From: Bordetella bronchialis
GTDB lineage: Bacteria > Pseudomonadota > Gammaproteobacteria > Burkholderiales > Burkholderiaceae_B
Direction of reading: 5' to 3'
NCBI RefSeq assembly: GCF_001676705.1
Contig: NZ_CP016170.1
Coordinates: forward strand, 2,480,001 to 2,544,000
Length of the DNA stretch: 64,000 nucleotides
The translations under genes and the position numbers were made by a program. The notes beneath the pieces were generated by a model that had not been told where the DNA came from, searched no databases, and worked only from the letters and a program-made list of their open reading frames with translations. Positions 33,615 to 42,533 of the stretch are shown here, piece after piece. Within the stretch, counting starts at the first letter, position 1. Each line of letters begins with the position of its first letter.

Positions 33615-34598
33615 ATGCTGCAATTGCTCAAGCCCCTGGCCACCCTGATCGCCGCCACCGCGATGGCCGCCGCCGCCTTGCCCGCCGCGGCGCAGGATCC
33701 CGACTACCCGTCGCGGCCCATCCACCTGGTGGTGGGCTTTCCCCCCGGCGGGTCCAACGATATCGTGGCCCGTATCCTCGCGCCCAAGCTCGGCGAAATC
33801 ATCGGCGCCAGCGTGGTGGTGGAGAACCGTCCGGGCGCCAATGCCATCATCGGTACCGATTACGTCGCGCGTTCCGCGCCCGACGGCTACACGATCACGC
33901 TGGGTAGCGCCAGTCCCCTGGCGATCAGCCCGCATACGTACAGCAACATGCCCTTCGATCCGCTGAAGGACCTGGTCGGCATCACCACGGTCGCGCAAAC
34001 GCCTGAACTGATCGCCGTCAATCCGAAGGTCCCGGCCAAGACCTTGCCCGAGCTGGTGGCGCTGTCGAAGACGCGCGACGTGACCTTCTCGTCTTCGGGC
34101 AATGGCGGGCTGCCCCATCTGGCCATCGAGTTGCTCAAGATCGCTTCCAAGGGGCGCATCGTGCACGTGCCCTACAAGGGCGCCGGCCCGGCCATCACCG
34201 ACGCCGTGGGCGGGCACGTCGACGGCATTATCGTGGACCTGCCCGCGCTGTACACGATGGTGAACGAAGGCAAGCTGCGCGCCATCGCGGTCACCAACAC
34301 CCACCGCGCGGATGTCATGAAGGACGTGCCGACGTCGGCCGAAGGCGGCCTGCCCACCGTGCTGGCCTTCAACTGGTTCGCCGTCATGGCGCCCGCCAAG
34401 ACCCCCAAGCCCATCGTCGACAAGCTCTACCAGGCCCTGGTGCGTACCGTGCAGTCGCCGGAGGTCAAGGCCAGCCTGACCAAGCTGGGCATCGAGCCGT
34501 ACACGCAGGCGTCGCCGGAGGCCTTCGCGCAGTTCATGAAGACGGAGCTGGTGCGCTGGGGCGAGGTGGCGCGCGCCTCGGGCGCCAAGGCCGACTAG
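33615..34598 (+). CDS. Bug/TctC-type solute receptor 3
   Basis: This is a 327-residue periplasmic Bug-family receptor. The signal peptide is about residues 1-25 (ending AAAQ), followed by DYPSRPIHLVVGFPPGGSNDIVAR, APDGYTITLG and HVPYKGAGPAITDAVGGHV. AAAGGAGA lies upstream of the ATG. It is preceded by 106 bases without a gene and followed after 66 bases by PrpD-like protein 4. It is the third receptor in 8.3 kb. Confidence 0.92.
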   Translation: MLQLLKPLATLIAATAMAAAALPAAAQDPDYPSRPIHLVVGFPPGGSNDIVARILAPKLGEIIGASVVVENRPGANAIIGTDYVARSAPDGYTITLGSASPLAISPHTYSNMPFDPLKDLVGITTVAQTPELIAVNPKVPAKTLPELVALSKTRDVTFSSSGNGGLPHLAIELLKIASKGRIVHVPYKGAGPAITDAVGGHVDGIIVDLPALYTMVNEGKLRAIAVTNTHRADVMKDVPTSAEGGLPTVLAFNWFAVMAPAKTPKPIVDKLYQALVRTVQSPEVKASLTKLGIEPYTQASPEAFAQFMKTELVRWGEVARASGAKAD

Positions 34599-34664
34599 GC
34601 GCTCCGCGCGGAACCCGTGCGCCGCGGGCGGCCGCGGCGACAGCCAGAGAATGGAGGAAGACCC

Positions 34665-36164
34665 ATGGACGACCTGGAATCATGGAAGGCATTGGCGCGC
34701 GAGCATCGCGGCATCACGATGGCACTGGCGGAATTCATCGCCGGGCTCAGGCCCTCGGCGATCCCCGGGCCGACGCGCGAGGTGCTGGACAAGGCGCTGG
34801 TGGACGGGCTGGGCTGCGGCCTGTACGGACTCGCCACGCCCTGGGGCCGCATCATGCGCGAGTACGCCCGCGACCGGCAGGGCCCTGCCGAGGCCGCGCT
34901 ATGGGGCGGGCAGGCGCGCGTCAGCGTCGGCAATAGCGTGCTGGCGGCGGGTACCGCCATCCATGCCTTCGACTTCGACGACCACAGCCGTGCCAAGATC
35001 CATCCCGGGGCCGTCGTGCTGCCGGTCGTGCTGGCGCTGGGCGAGCGCGAGCGCGTGGACGGGGCGACCTTGATGACGGCCATGGCTGCCGGCTACGAGA
35101 CCATGAACCGGGTCAGCCAGGCGGCCAATCCCGGCCGTACCCGCATGCGAGGGTGGCACCTGACCGGCACCACCGGCACCTTCGCCGCCGCGGCGGCCGC
35201 CAGCGTGATCCTGGGCCTGGATGCCTCCACCACGGCCAGCGCGCTGGGGCTGGCCGGCACGCAATCGGCCGGCTTGTGGGCCTTTACCGCCGACGGCGGC
35301 ATGAGCAAGCGCATGCATCCCGGGCGGTCGGCCGAAGCGGGCGTGACGGCCGCGCTGCTGGCGGCGCGGGGATACGAGGGACCGCGCTTCATCCTGGAGG
35401 CCGAGGACGGCAGCTTCCTGTTCGGCATGTCCGATAGCCCCCGCCCCGGCATGATCGCGCAGGGCCTGGGAACGACCTGGCATACGGACGCCACCTGCTT
35501 CAAGCCGCACGCCTGCTGCGGCAGCAACCACGCCTGCGTGGATGCCGCGCTGCGGCTGCTGCGCGAGCACCGTATCGACGTGGACGATATCGAACGTATC
35601 GTCGCCGGCATTCCGGCGGTCGTGAATACGCAAACGGGCTTCGAGTATCGCGCCGATTCGGTGCTGAACGCGCAGATGAGCCTGCGCTACAACATCGCGG
35701 TCGCCTTGATGGATGGCCAGGCCTATCTGGAGCAGTTCACGCCCGGCCGCATCGTCGACCCCCGCGTGGTCGCCCTGGCGCGCCGGGTGGAGATCGAAAT
35801 CGATCCGGACATCGACCGCGCCTATCCCGGCATCTATGGCGGGCGCGTCAGGCTGGTCCTGCGCGGCGGCCAGGCACATGACTGCCGCGTGGATTATTCC
35901 CTGGGCATGCCGGAGAACCCCATGCCGCGCAGGGACATCGAACGCAAATACCTGTCGCTGGCGGGCGCGTCGGTGGGCGCGGAAGCCGCGGAACGGATAC
36001 TGGAACGGGCGAACGGGCTGTTCGATGGCGCGGGCGCCGCGGCGCTGGGCGAGGCGCTGGCCGCCGTGCAGGTGCGCGAGCAGGAAGGCTCGGCCGGCGC
36101 GCCGGCGCTCGCCGCCGCATCCCGGCCCAGGATCAGCGCGTCCGGAATGCGCCCGCCGATATAG
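34665..36164 (+). CDS. MmgE/PrpD family protein 4
   Basis: This is a 499-residue MmgE/PrpD-fold enzyme from the ATG at 34665 (GGAGGA site); an upstream ATG would add 16 residues without support. The active-site region reads HAFDFDDHSRAKIHPGA. The usual family core ends near ERILERANGLFDGAG (about residue 450). The remaining tail of about 40 residues (to MRPPI) has no family look and is antisense to the end of the convergent gene at 35894-38335. The two genes overlap by 271 bases, so the true 3' ends may have been altered by insertion or loss of stops. Confidence 0.85.
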   Translation: MDDLESWKALAREHRGITMALAEFIAGLRPSAIPGPTREVLDKALVDGLGCGLYGLATPWGRIMREYARDRQGPAEAALWGGQARVSVGNSVLAAGTAIHAFDFDDHSRAKIHPGAVVLPVVLALGERERVDGATLMTAMAAGYETMNRVSQAANPGRTRMRGWHLTGTTGTFAAAAAASVILGLDASTTASALGLAGTQSAGLWAFTADGGMSKRMHPGRSAEAGVTAALLAARGYEGPRFILEAEDGSFLFGMSDSPRPGMIAQGLGTTWHTDATCFKPHACCGSNHACVDAALRLLREHRIDVDDIERIVAGIPAVVNTQTGFEYRADSVLNAQMSLRYNIAVALMDGQAYLEQFTPGRIVDPRVVALARRVEIEIDPDIDRAYPGIYGGRVRLVLRGGQAHDCRVDYSLGMPENPMPRRDIERKYLSLAGASVGAEAAERILERANGLFDGAGAAALGEALAAVQVREQEGSAGAPALAAASRPRISASGMRPPI

Positions 36165-38335
36165 AAGATCCTTTCGTCTTTCCGCGCCAGCGCCTGCGTG
36201 ATGGCGGACCGCAGGATCGCGCTGGGCAACCTGCCTTCCTGCACCAGCCGCGGGCCGTCGTTGACCAGGATGTCTTCCAGGTTGCGGAATTTTCCGGGCG
36301 CTGCCGTGGTATCGATGGCAATGACATGCGGCGCCGCGGCGCCCGTGCCCGGCGCCGCGCGGGCCGATTCCGGCGATGCGTCGCGGGCGCCGGTCAAGGA
36401 CGGCAGCGGGCCCGGGCCGGCCCCACAGGCGGCGTGCCGGATGATGGCGGCCAGGATGTCGTCGGCCGAGGCGTACGGATCCATCGTCGCCATCAGCATA
36501 GTGCCGCTTGATCCCTTGTCCTGGCGGTGATAGACGCGCATGGGCACCGGCCGGCGGGCCGCGGCCTCCAGGCTCTGCCGTATCGTCGCGGCCGATACAT
36601 TGCGGTGGGCCGTGTTGCCGCGCGCCACCAGCTCGTAAATGCCGTCCAGCAACAAGCGCGCGTTGGCCGTGCGCAGGGCGGTATTTGCCCGCAGGGCGGC
36701 GCCTTTCAGGGCGCGCGCGGCCAGCGGCGTGACGCGCGCCGCGCTGCCCAATAGCCGTGCCGCGGAAAAAACCGGCACCACGAAATCGGTAAGTTCGCGC
36801 GCCCCGCTTACCAACAGGACGCGCAGGTGGAACTGCTGCAATAGCGAGCGCATTCCCGCCGCCATCATGGCCCGGGCGCCTTGCGCCGCGACGGCGCGCA
36901 TCGAGATATGCGCCGCCGCGATGCCGGCGCTGCCGCCGCCGGCGGTGACCGCGATCAAGGCCAGCGTGATCGCCAGCGCGGCCGCGTCCCATGCGACGTC
37001 CCCGAGCTGCGGTTCATAGCCGGGGTCCCACTTCATCTGGTGGTAGAAGGCGTAGAAGGGCACGATCAGCCGCAGCACCGTTTCCATGCGCGAGGGCAGA
37101 TAGTTGTCGGTCTTCCATTGCTGGATCGCGCCTAGCACGGCGACGCGCCGCAGCGTGACGATGTGCGCGCGCAGCGTCACCGGCGCGCAAGGCGCATGGT
37201 TGACGATGTATTCCGCGGCGGGGCGCGGTCGCGCCGGCGTGGCGGCGTCCGCTGGCGCGGCATGGCCGGGAAGCGGACCTGGCGCGGACGCGGCGGGTGC
37301 GGGCGAGGCCGGCGGCGCCACCAGGCCCAGGCTTCTCAAGAGGGCGCCGGGATCCAGCTGGCCTGCCTCGTTCGCGACGGTGCCGCCCAGCCGCGCGACC
37401 TTTCCGCCGGCGTCGATATGCAGGAATTCGCCGTCGGCCATCTCGGCCACGTAGCTGGGACCCAGCGATCTGCCCAGCGTGTCCAGCAATGCGCCGGAGG
37501 GCAGTTTGTGCGCGCCAGCGGGATAGGCGATCAGGCTGCTGATGTGCCACATCCGCCTGGGGACTTCCTCTAGGCGCAGCCGGTGCACGCCCGCGGCGGC
37601 GGCATCGGCGATGGCGCTCAGCTTGCTGAAGTGGTCCAGATGCGCGTTCACATAGTCGGCGAACTGGCCGTAGTATCGGACGCGGACCTCCGGCGTCTCC
37701 ATGTAATGGTCGACCAACGCCTCCACGGGCACGGCTTGCATCGAGGGCGTCGCCGCGATGGCGATGGACTGGCCGGTGCGGGCGCGCTCCAGCAAGTACT
37801 CCCGCGCGACATCGCGCCGCGTCAGGAACGCCGGCGGCGCGGGCGGGTCCAGCGCCAGCTTCCACAGATCCAGGTAGGCCTGCAAACGCGTGGCCTCGTC
37901 CAGCGAGGGCGCGGCGCCGTTGGCCGCGGCCCAGGCCTGTGCCTCGGCGCGCCACAGGGTCAGCGATGCCGCCTGCGCGTCGGCGTCGTCCGGATGCGCC
38001 ACCGCCTTTTGGTGCAAGGCGTTGGCCGCCAGCAGCAACACGTCGTCCTCTTCGTCCGCGCCTTCCCGCAGGATGGCGCGCGCGCCGGCGATGCGTGCGC
38101 CCAGCAGCGATCCTGGCCGGGGTTGGTCCGCTTCCACGGCCGCGCACGCCGGGGCCGTGGCGGGATCGGCGGCGCGGACCGGCCTGGGCGGCACGGGTTC
38201 GCGATAGGCCGCGAAAGCCGCGGCGGCCGTTGTTTGGCAGTTGGGGGGCCGGGCGGGCAAGGTGGGCGCGAAGGCCGGTGCGGCGCGGGCCACGGGGCTC
38301 CAGGCCGCCGGGACCGCGCGGGGAAAAAGGGGCAT
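35894..38335 (-). CDS. Large orphan protein, effector-like, function unknown
   Basis: I do not recognise this 813-residue protein. It has an Ala/Pro-rich N-terminal region without a signal peptide, a helical middle, a Pro/Ala linker near residues 345-380, a moderately hydrophobic stretch (DVAWDAAALAITLALIAVTAGGG) near 455-480, and a conserved-looking C-terminal part (KFRNLEDILVNDGPRLVQEG, ERIFYIGGRIPDALILG). The last 80 or so residues are Ser/Ala/Pro-rich and lie antisense to PrpD-like protein 4, so the real end may be near 36100. The layout recalls large bacterial toxins or type III effectors, but that is inference. It starts 49 bases after the metal ATPase stop. Confidence 0.6.
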   Translation of the reverse strand: MPLFPRAVPAAWSPVARAAPAFAPTLPARPPNCQTTAAAAFAAYREPVPPRPVRAADPATAPACAAVEADQPRPGSLLGARIAGARAILREGADEEDDVLLLAANALHQKAVAHPDDADAQAASLTLWRAEAQAWAAANGAAPSLDEATRLQAYLDLWKLALDPPAPPAFLTRRDVAREYLLERARTGQSIAIAATPSMQAVPVEALVDHYMETPEVRVRYYGQFADYVNAHLDHFSKLSAIADAAAAGVHRLRLEEVPRRMWHISSLIAYPAGAHKLPSGALLDTLGRSLGPSYVAEMADGEFLHIDAGGKVARLGGTVANEAGQLDPGALLRSLGLVAPPASPAPAASAPGPLPGHAAPADAATPARPRPAAEYIVNHAPCAPVTLRAHIVTLRRVAVLGAIQQWKTDNYLPSRMETVLRLIVPFYAFYHQMKWDPGYEPQLGDVAWDAAALAITLALIAVTAGGGSAGIAAAHISMRAVAAQGARAMMAAGMRSLLQQFHLRVLLVSGARELTDFVVPVFSAARLLGSAARVTPLAARALKGAALRANTALRTANARLLLDGIYELVARGNTAHRNVSAATIRQSLEAAARRPVPMRVYHRQDKGSSGTMLMATMDPYASADDILAAIIRHAACGAGPGPLPSLTGARDASPESARAAPGTGAAAPHVIAIDTTAAPGKFRNLEDILVNDGPRLVQEGRLPSAILRSAITQALARKDERIFYIGGRIPDALILGRDAAASAGAPAEPSCSRTCTAASASPSAAAPAPSNSPFARSSIRSAASAPTDAPASDRYLRSMSLRGMGFSGMPRE

Positions 38336-38384
38336 CGCTTTCGGGATCGCCGCGGTATCGCGCGCAGGGGCGGGAGGCGGCGTT

Positions 38385-40970
38385 TTATTGTGAGGTCGGC
38401 CGCGTTAGTAACGGCTCGCTTTCATTCGTTCGCCGTGCACGCGCGGTCCGGCCGCCGGTCCCGCGTGCGCGCAAGAGCCGCATGCCGTTGGCCACGACCA
38501 GCAGGCTGGTACCCACGTCGGCGAAAACAGCCATCCACAAGGTAGCCATGCCGGACAGCGCCAGCACCAGGAAGATGGCCTTGATGCCGAGCGCCAGCAC
38601 GATGTTCTGCACCAGCACGCGATGGGTGGCCCGGGACAATTCCACGAATTCGGCGATCTTGCGCGGGTCGTCGTCCATCAGCGCAACGTCCGCGGTTTCG
38701 ATCGCCGTGCCCGTGCCCGCCGCGCCCATGGCGAAGCCGATATCCGCGCGCGCCAGCGCGGGTGCGTCGTTGATGCCGTCTCCCGCCATGCCCACCAGGC
38801 CATCGCGCATGCGCGTTTCCAGGGCGGCCAGCTTGTCCTCGGGCAACTGGTCGCCGCGGGCGTCGTCGATGCCCAGTTGCGCGGCGATGGCGCGTACCGC
38901 CGCGACGTTGTCTCCGCTGAGCATCAGCGTGCGCACCCCGAGCCGGTGCAAGGCATCGATCGCCGCGCGGCTGTGGGGGCGCACGGTATCGGCCACGGCC
39001 GCGACCGCCCGCGCGCCGTCCTCGCCGCACAGCGCGACGGCGGTCTTGCCCTGGGCTTCCAGGGCGTCCAGCGCCCGCGCCAGCGCCGGCGTTTCCCAAC
39101 CCTGTTCCCGCAGCAGGCGGCGATTGCCCATGTGGTATTGATTGCCGCCGATGCGCCCGCGCGTGCCGCGGCCGGGCAGGGCGCTGAAGTCCTCGACCTC
39201 ATGCAGCGCGGTTTCCCCCAGGTCGCGCGCGATGGCGCGCGAAACGGGATGGTCCGACCGCGCCGCCAGGCTGGCGGCGAGGCGCACGGTGTCTTGCGCC
39301 ACGCCTGTCCAGGGCGCCGCGGGGCGCGTCGCATCGTCCGGCGCGGACGGCGCCGCGGCGCGGGGCGCGCCATCGCCATCGATGTCCATCAGATCGGTCA
39401 GGGCGGGCTGGCCGTGCGTCAGGGTGCCGGTCTTGTCGAAAGCCAGCCAGCGCAGTTTGCGGCCGTTCTCCAGATAGACGCCGCCCTTGACCAGGATGCC
39501 CCGGCGGGAGGCGGCCGTCAGGCCGCTGACGATGCTCACGGGGGTGGAGATGACCAGCGCGCAGGGGCAGGCGATGATCAGCAGGGCCAGCGCGCGATAG
39601 ACGGCTTCATGCCAGGGCTGCCCCCACGCCAGCGGCGGCAGGCAGGCCGCCAGCAGGGCGATGCCCACGACCGTCGGCGTATAGACGCGCGAGAAGCGGT
39701 CGATGAAGCGCTGCATGGGCGCCCGCGACGCGGCAGCCTGCTCCACCGCATGAATGATGCGCGCCAGCGTGGTGTCCTGCGCGGCTGCCGTGACGCGGTA
39801 GTCGAAGGAGCCTTCGGCGTTCACGGTGGCGGCATATACGGTATCGCCCGCCGCTTTGTCCGCCGGCAGGCTTTCGCCCGTGATGGCCGATTGGTCCACG
39901 GCGGAGCGGCCGTCCACCACCACGCCATCGGCCGCGATGCGTTCGCCCGGCCGCACCCGGACGATATCGCCGGCGGCCAGTTCGGCCGCCGGCACTTCGC
40001 GCCACGTGCCGTCCGGTTCGCGCCGGGTGGCGCTGGGCGGCGCCAGTTCCAGCAGGCCGCGTACCGCCTTGCGCGCGCGGTCGAGCGAGCGCGCCTCGAT
40101 GTGTTCGGCGACGTTGAACAGGAACATCACCATCGCGGCTTCCGGCCACTGTCCGATCAGCGCAGCGCCGGTGACCGCGATGCTCATCAAGGCATTGATG
40201 TTCAAGTTGCCGTTGCGCACGGCGATCCAGCCCTTGCGGTAGGTGTTCAGGCCGCAGGCCAGCACCGATGCCGCCGCCAGCACGGCCGCGACGGCTTCCG
40301 GCAGGCCGGCGAAATGCGCAGCCTCGGCCAGCGCGGCCAGGACGCCGGCGGCGGCCAGCAGCTTCCAGCGCGGCCGCTCGACGGCCGGCGCCGCCGCGGG
40401 GGCCTGGCCCGCCAGCAGCTCCGGCGTCATGCCGACCGCGCGCACGCCGGCCAGCACCTGCTCCTGCATGCCCTCGCCATGCACCACCGACAGCACGCGG
40501 CGCATCAGGTCGAAGTGCATATCGCGCACGCCTTCCATCCCGCCCAGCTTCTTGCGCAGCAGGGCTTCTTCCGTCGGGCAGTCCATCTGGCCGATGCGGA
40601 TGCGGGTCAGGGTCATGCCTGCTTCCACCGCGATGGGAGGCTCCGCAGCCGCGGACGATGCGGCCGTCCCGGCAGCGCCGTGGCAGCACGCCGTCCCGGC
40701 GCCATGTCCGTGCGCGTGTTCGTGTTCGTGCTCGTGTTCGTGCTCGTGCTTGTGCTTGTGCTTGTGCTCGTGCTTGTGCTCGTGCTCGTGGTTGTGCCCG
40801 TGCTGGTGCTTCTGCGCGTGCGCGTGCGCGTGCGCGTGCGAGTGCGCGTGGCCGTGTTCGTGGCCGTGTTCGTGCCCGCGGCCCGCGCCGTCGTGGGTGT
40901 GGTGACCGTTGCAGCAGCCATCGCCCTGGTGGGCGGCCGGCGCGTGAATGGCGATGGTTTTCTTGCTCAT
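38385..40970 (-). CDS. Zn2+/Cd2+/Pb2+-exporting P1B-type ATPase with His-rich N-terminus
   Basis: This inner-membrane pump exports divalent heavy metals (ZntA/CadA/PbrA group). It has 861 residues from the ATG at 40970. An exceptional His-rich stretch (about residues 17-88, alternating H with E, G, K or A) precedes an HMA-like domain with MDCPTEEALL. The transmembrane CPC motif is ACPCALV, the phosphorylation site DKTGTLT and the hinge [11 protein letters not shown]. Divergent from a CadR/PbrR-like regulator across an operator that overlaps its promoter. Specificity between zinc, cadmium and lead cannot be settled from sequence. Confidence 0.93.
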   Translation of the reverse strand: MSKKTIAIHAPAAHQGDGCCNGHHTHDGAGRGHEHGHEHGHAHSHAHAHAHAQKHQHGHNHEHEHKHEHKHKHKHEHEHEHEHEHAHGHGAGTACCHGAAGTAASSAAAEPPIAVEAGMTLTRIRIGQMDCPTEEALLRKKLGGMEGVRDMHFDLMRRVLSVVHGEGMQEQVLAGVRAVGMTPELLAGQAPAAAPAVERPRWKLLAAAGVLAALAEAAHFAGLPEAVAAVLAAASVLACGLNTYRKGWIAVRNGNLNINALMSIAVTGAALIGQWPEAAMVMFLFNVAEHIEARSLDRARKAVRGLLELAPPSATRREPDGTWREVPAAELAAGDIVRVRPGERIAADGVVVDGRSAVDQSAITGESLPADKAAGDTVYAATVNAEGSFDYRVTAAAQDTTLARIIHAVEQAAASRAPMQRFIDRFSRVYTPTVVGIALLAACLPPLAWGQPWHEAVYRALALLIIACPCALVISTPVSIVSGLTAASRRGILVKGGVYLENGRKLRWLAFDKTGTLTHGQPALTDLMDIDGDGAPRAAAPSAPDDATRPAAPWTGVAQDTVRLAASLAARSDHPVSRAIARDLGETALHEVEDFSALPGRGTRGRIGGNQYHMGNRRLLREQGWETPALARALDALEAQGKTAVALCGEDGARAVAAVADTVRPHSRAAIDALHRLGVRTLMLSGDNVAAVRAIAAQLGIDDARGDQLPEDKLAALETRMRDGLVGMAGDGINDAPALARADIGFAMGAAGTGTAIETADVALMDDDPRKIAEFVELSRATHRVLVQNIVLALGIKAIFLVLALSGMATLWMAVFADVGTSLLVVANGMRLLRARGTGGRTARARRTNESEPLLTRPTSQ
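40706..40880 (-). repeat. Low-complexity His-codon array
   Basis: About 175 bases of near-repeating hexamers (GTGCTC, GTGTTC, GTGCGC on the plus strand) encode the His-x metal-binding stretch of the ATPase. The period of six keeps the reading frame, so slippage would change the number of His pairs without breaking the gene. Confidence 0.8.
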
Positions 40971-40976
40971 GGGCGT

Positions 40977-41007
40977 ATTCCACACCCTGGGGTTACTATA
41001 GGGTCAA
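40977..41007 (-). promoter_or_regulatory. CadR/PbrR-type operator-promoter of the metal ATPase
   Basis: On the minus strand the promoter is TTGACC (41002-41007), a 19-base spacer and TGGAAT (40977-40982). The long spacer is the hallmark of MerR-activated promoters. Inside it, ACCCT-N11-AGGGT (40984-41004) matches CadR/PbrR operators. The divergent regulator gene starts at 41030, so it is probably controlled from the same site. Confidence 0.85.
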
Positions 41008-41029
41008 GTCCACCCAGAGGAGAGCCTCC

Positions 41030-41464
41030 ATGAAGATCGGAGAACTTGCCAAGGCCGCCGGTACGACGGTGGAGACGGTCCGATACTACGAAAAGGAAGG
41101 CTTGTTACCCGCCCCCGAGCGCGGCGCCAACAACTACCGCAGCTACGGTCCCGTGCACGCGGAGCGGCTGCGGCTGATCCGTAACTGCCGCGCCCTGGAC
41201 ATGACCCAGGACGAGATTCGCGCCATCCTTCGCCTGGCCGACAGCCAGGCCGCCGACTGCGGTCCCATCAATGAGATCTTCGAAGACCACATCCGGCACG
41301 TCGATGAACGGATCGCCGAACTGATGCACCTGAAGGGGCAGTTGTCGGCCTTGCGCCAGCGCTGCGTGTCGGCACGGCCCCATGCGGAGGACTGTGGCAT
41401 CCTCCACGGCCTGGCGGAAATGCAGGTCGAGGAGCGCCCCGAACGCCACACCCATCTGGGTTGA
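41030..41464 (+). CDS. MerR-family heavy-metal regulator, CadR/PbrR-like
   Basis: This is a metal-sensing activator of the divergent ATPase gene, 144 residues from the ATG at 41030 (GAGGAGA site). The N-terminal MerR helix-turn-helix (KIGELAKAAGTTVETVRYYE) is followed by a dimerisation helix and metal-binding Cys77, Cys112 and Cys122, the three-cysteine pattern of CadR/PbrR proteins. The C-terminus ends in PERHTHLG, and a His-bearing tail is known in CadR. It should distort the 19-base-spacer promoter when metal is bound. Confidence 0.9.
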   Translation: MKIGELAKAAGTTVETVRYYEKEGLLPAPERGANNYRSYGPVHAERLRLIRNCRALDMTQDEIRAILRLADSQAADCGPINEIFEDHIRHVDERIAELMHLKGQLSALRQRCVSARPHAEDCGILHGLAEMQVEERPERHTHLG

Positions 41465-41507
41465 GCCCGGCCGCCGCCGGCCACAGACTTTTTTCTCCAT
41501 CCCATCC

Positions 41508-42134
41508 ATGACATCCGTATCCGCCACCGCCCCCGTTTCCGCGCCCGACTCCCTGCCGGTTTCCGCGCCCATACATGCCCTGCACACGCGCCGCTCCATG
41601 AAATTCCTGAGGGCGCCCGCGCCGCGTCCGGAGGAACTGGACCAGATGCTGCAAGCCGCCATGTCCGCTCCGGACCACGGCTCCCTGCGCCCGTGGCGCT
41701 TCAAGCTGATCCGCGGCTCGGCCATCGGCCGCTTCGCCGATCTCGCGCTGGACGCGGTCAAGCGCAGCGGCGACAAGCGCATGACGCCCGAAAAGGAAAA
41801 ATCCGTGCGCGAATGGCTGGCCGGCGTGCCGGTGCTGATCGCGCTGGCGCAGAAGATCGCCCACGACAACACCAAGATCCCGGAGCAGGAGCAGTTGCTT
41901 GCCACCGGCGCTTCGGTGATGAACATCCTGAATGCCGCGCACATGCTGGGCTACGGCGCATTCTGGAGCACCGGCCTGGGCACCTACCTGGAGCCCGTCC
42001 AGGAAGCGCTGGGCTTCGATCCGCTGGACTACCGCTTCCTGGGCTTCCTGGCGATCGGCACCCCCGCGTGCGCCGTGCCCACGGCGACCCGTCCGGACTT
42101 CCACGAGTTCGTGTCCGAGTGGACGGGGGCCTGA
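41508..42134 (+). CDS. Nitroreductase family protein (YdjA-like)
   Basis: This is an FMN-dependent oxidoreductase of the nitroreductase superfamily, 208 residues. Visible family text: RRSMKFLRAPAPRPEELDQML, SAPDHGSLRPWRFKLI (FMN-phosphate region) and GYGAFWSTGLG. The ATG at 41508 lacks a clear ribosome-binding site; an ATG at 41598 just before KFLRAP is less likely because it would remove part of the FMN site. It follows the CadR-like gene by 43 bases and may share its transcript. The physiological substrate of YdjA-like proteins is not established. Confidence 0.88.
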   Translation: MTSVSATAPVSAPDSLPVSAPIHALHTRRSMKFLRAPAPRPEELDQMLQAAMSAPDHGSLRPWRFKLIRGSAIGRFADLALDAVKRSGDKRMTPEKEKSVREWLAGVPVLIALAQKIAHDNTKIPEQEQLLATGASVMNILNAAHMLGYGAFWSTGLGTYLEPVQEALGFDPLDYRFLGFLAIGTPACAVPTATRPDFHEFVSEWTGA

Positions 42135-42143
42135 CCACGACCG

Positions 42144-42533
42144 TCAGCGGCCGGCCAGTTCATCCATGATGGGGCACTCCGGTCGCCGGTCGCCATGGCA
42201 ATGGTCGGCCAGGTGATGCAGCGTATCGGCCATCTGCTGCAGTTCGCGCGCCTTGCGTTCGAGTTCGGCCACGTGTTCCATGGCAATGCGCTTGACGTCG
42301 CCGCTGGCGCGGCTGCGATCGCGCCATAGCGCCAGCAGGTCGCGCATCTGGTCCACCGAGAAGCCCAGGTCGCGGGCGCGCCGTATGAAGCGCAGCGTGT
42401 GGACGTCGTTATCGCCGTAGATGCGATAGCCGGCGTCGGTGCGTTGCGGGGCCTGCGTCAGGCCTATGCTCTCGTAGTAGCGGATCATCTTGGCGGTAAT
42501 GCCGGATGCCGCTGCCGCCTGGCCGATATTCAT
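42144..42533 (-). CDS. cueR: CueR-type copper-responsive MerR regulator
   Basis: This Cu(I)-sensing activator has 129 residues. The MerR helix-turn-helix ([20 protein letters not shown]) is followed by the copper loop with Cys112 and Cys120 (C-x7-C), the same numbering as E. coli CueR. Its start overlaps the copA stop by four bases (ATGA), so it is translated with copA from a promoter that it controls itself, giving autoregulation. The two operators at 44946-45007 are its expected targets. Confidence 0.92.
   Translation of the reverse strand: MNIGQAAAASGITAKMIRYYESIGLTQAPQRTDAGYRIYGDNDVHTLRFIRRARDLGFSVDQMRDLLALWRDRSRASGDVKRIAMEHVAELERKARELQQMADTLHHLADHCHGDRRPECPIMDELAGR

Noticed and set aside
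38622..41033. An 803-codon plus-strand frame opposite the metal ATPase
   Set aside because: The minus-strand ATPase has all P1B motifs. The Val-rich tail of the antisense frame is only the complement of the His-codon array.
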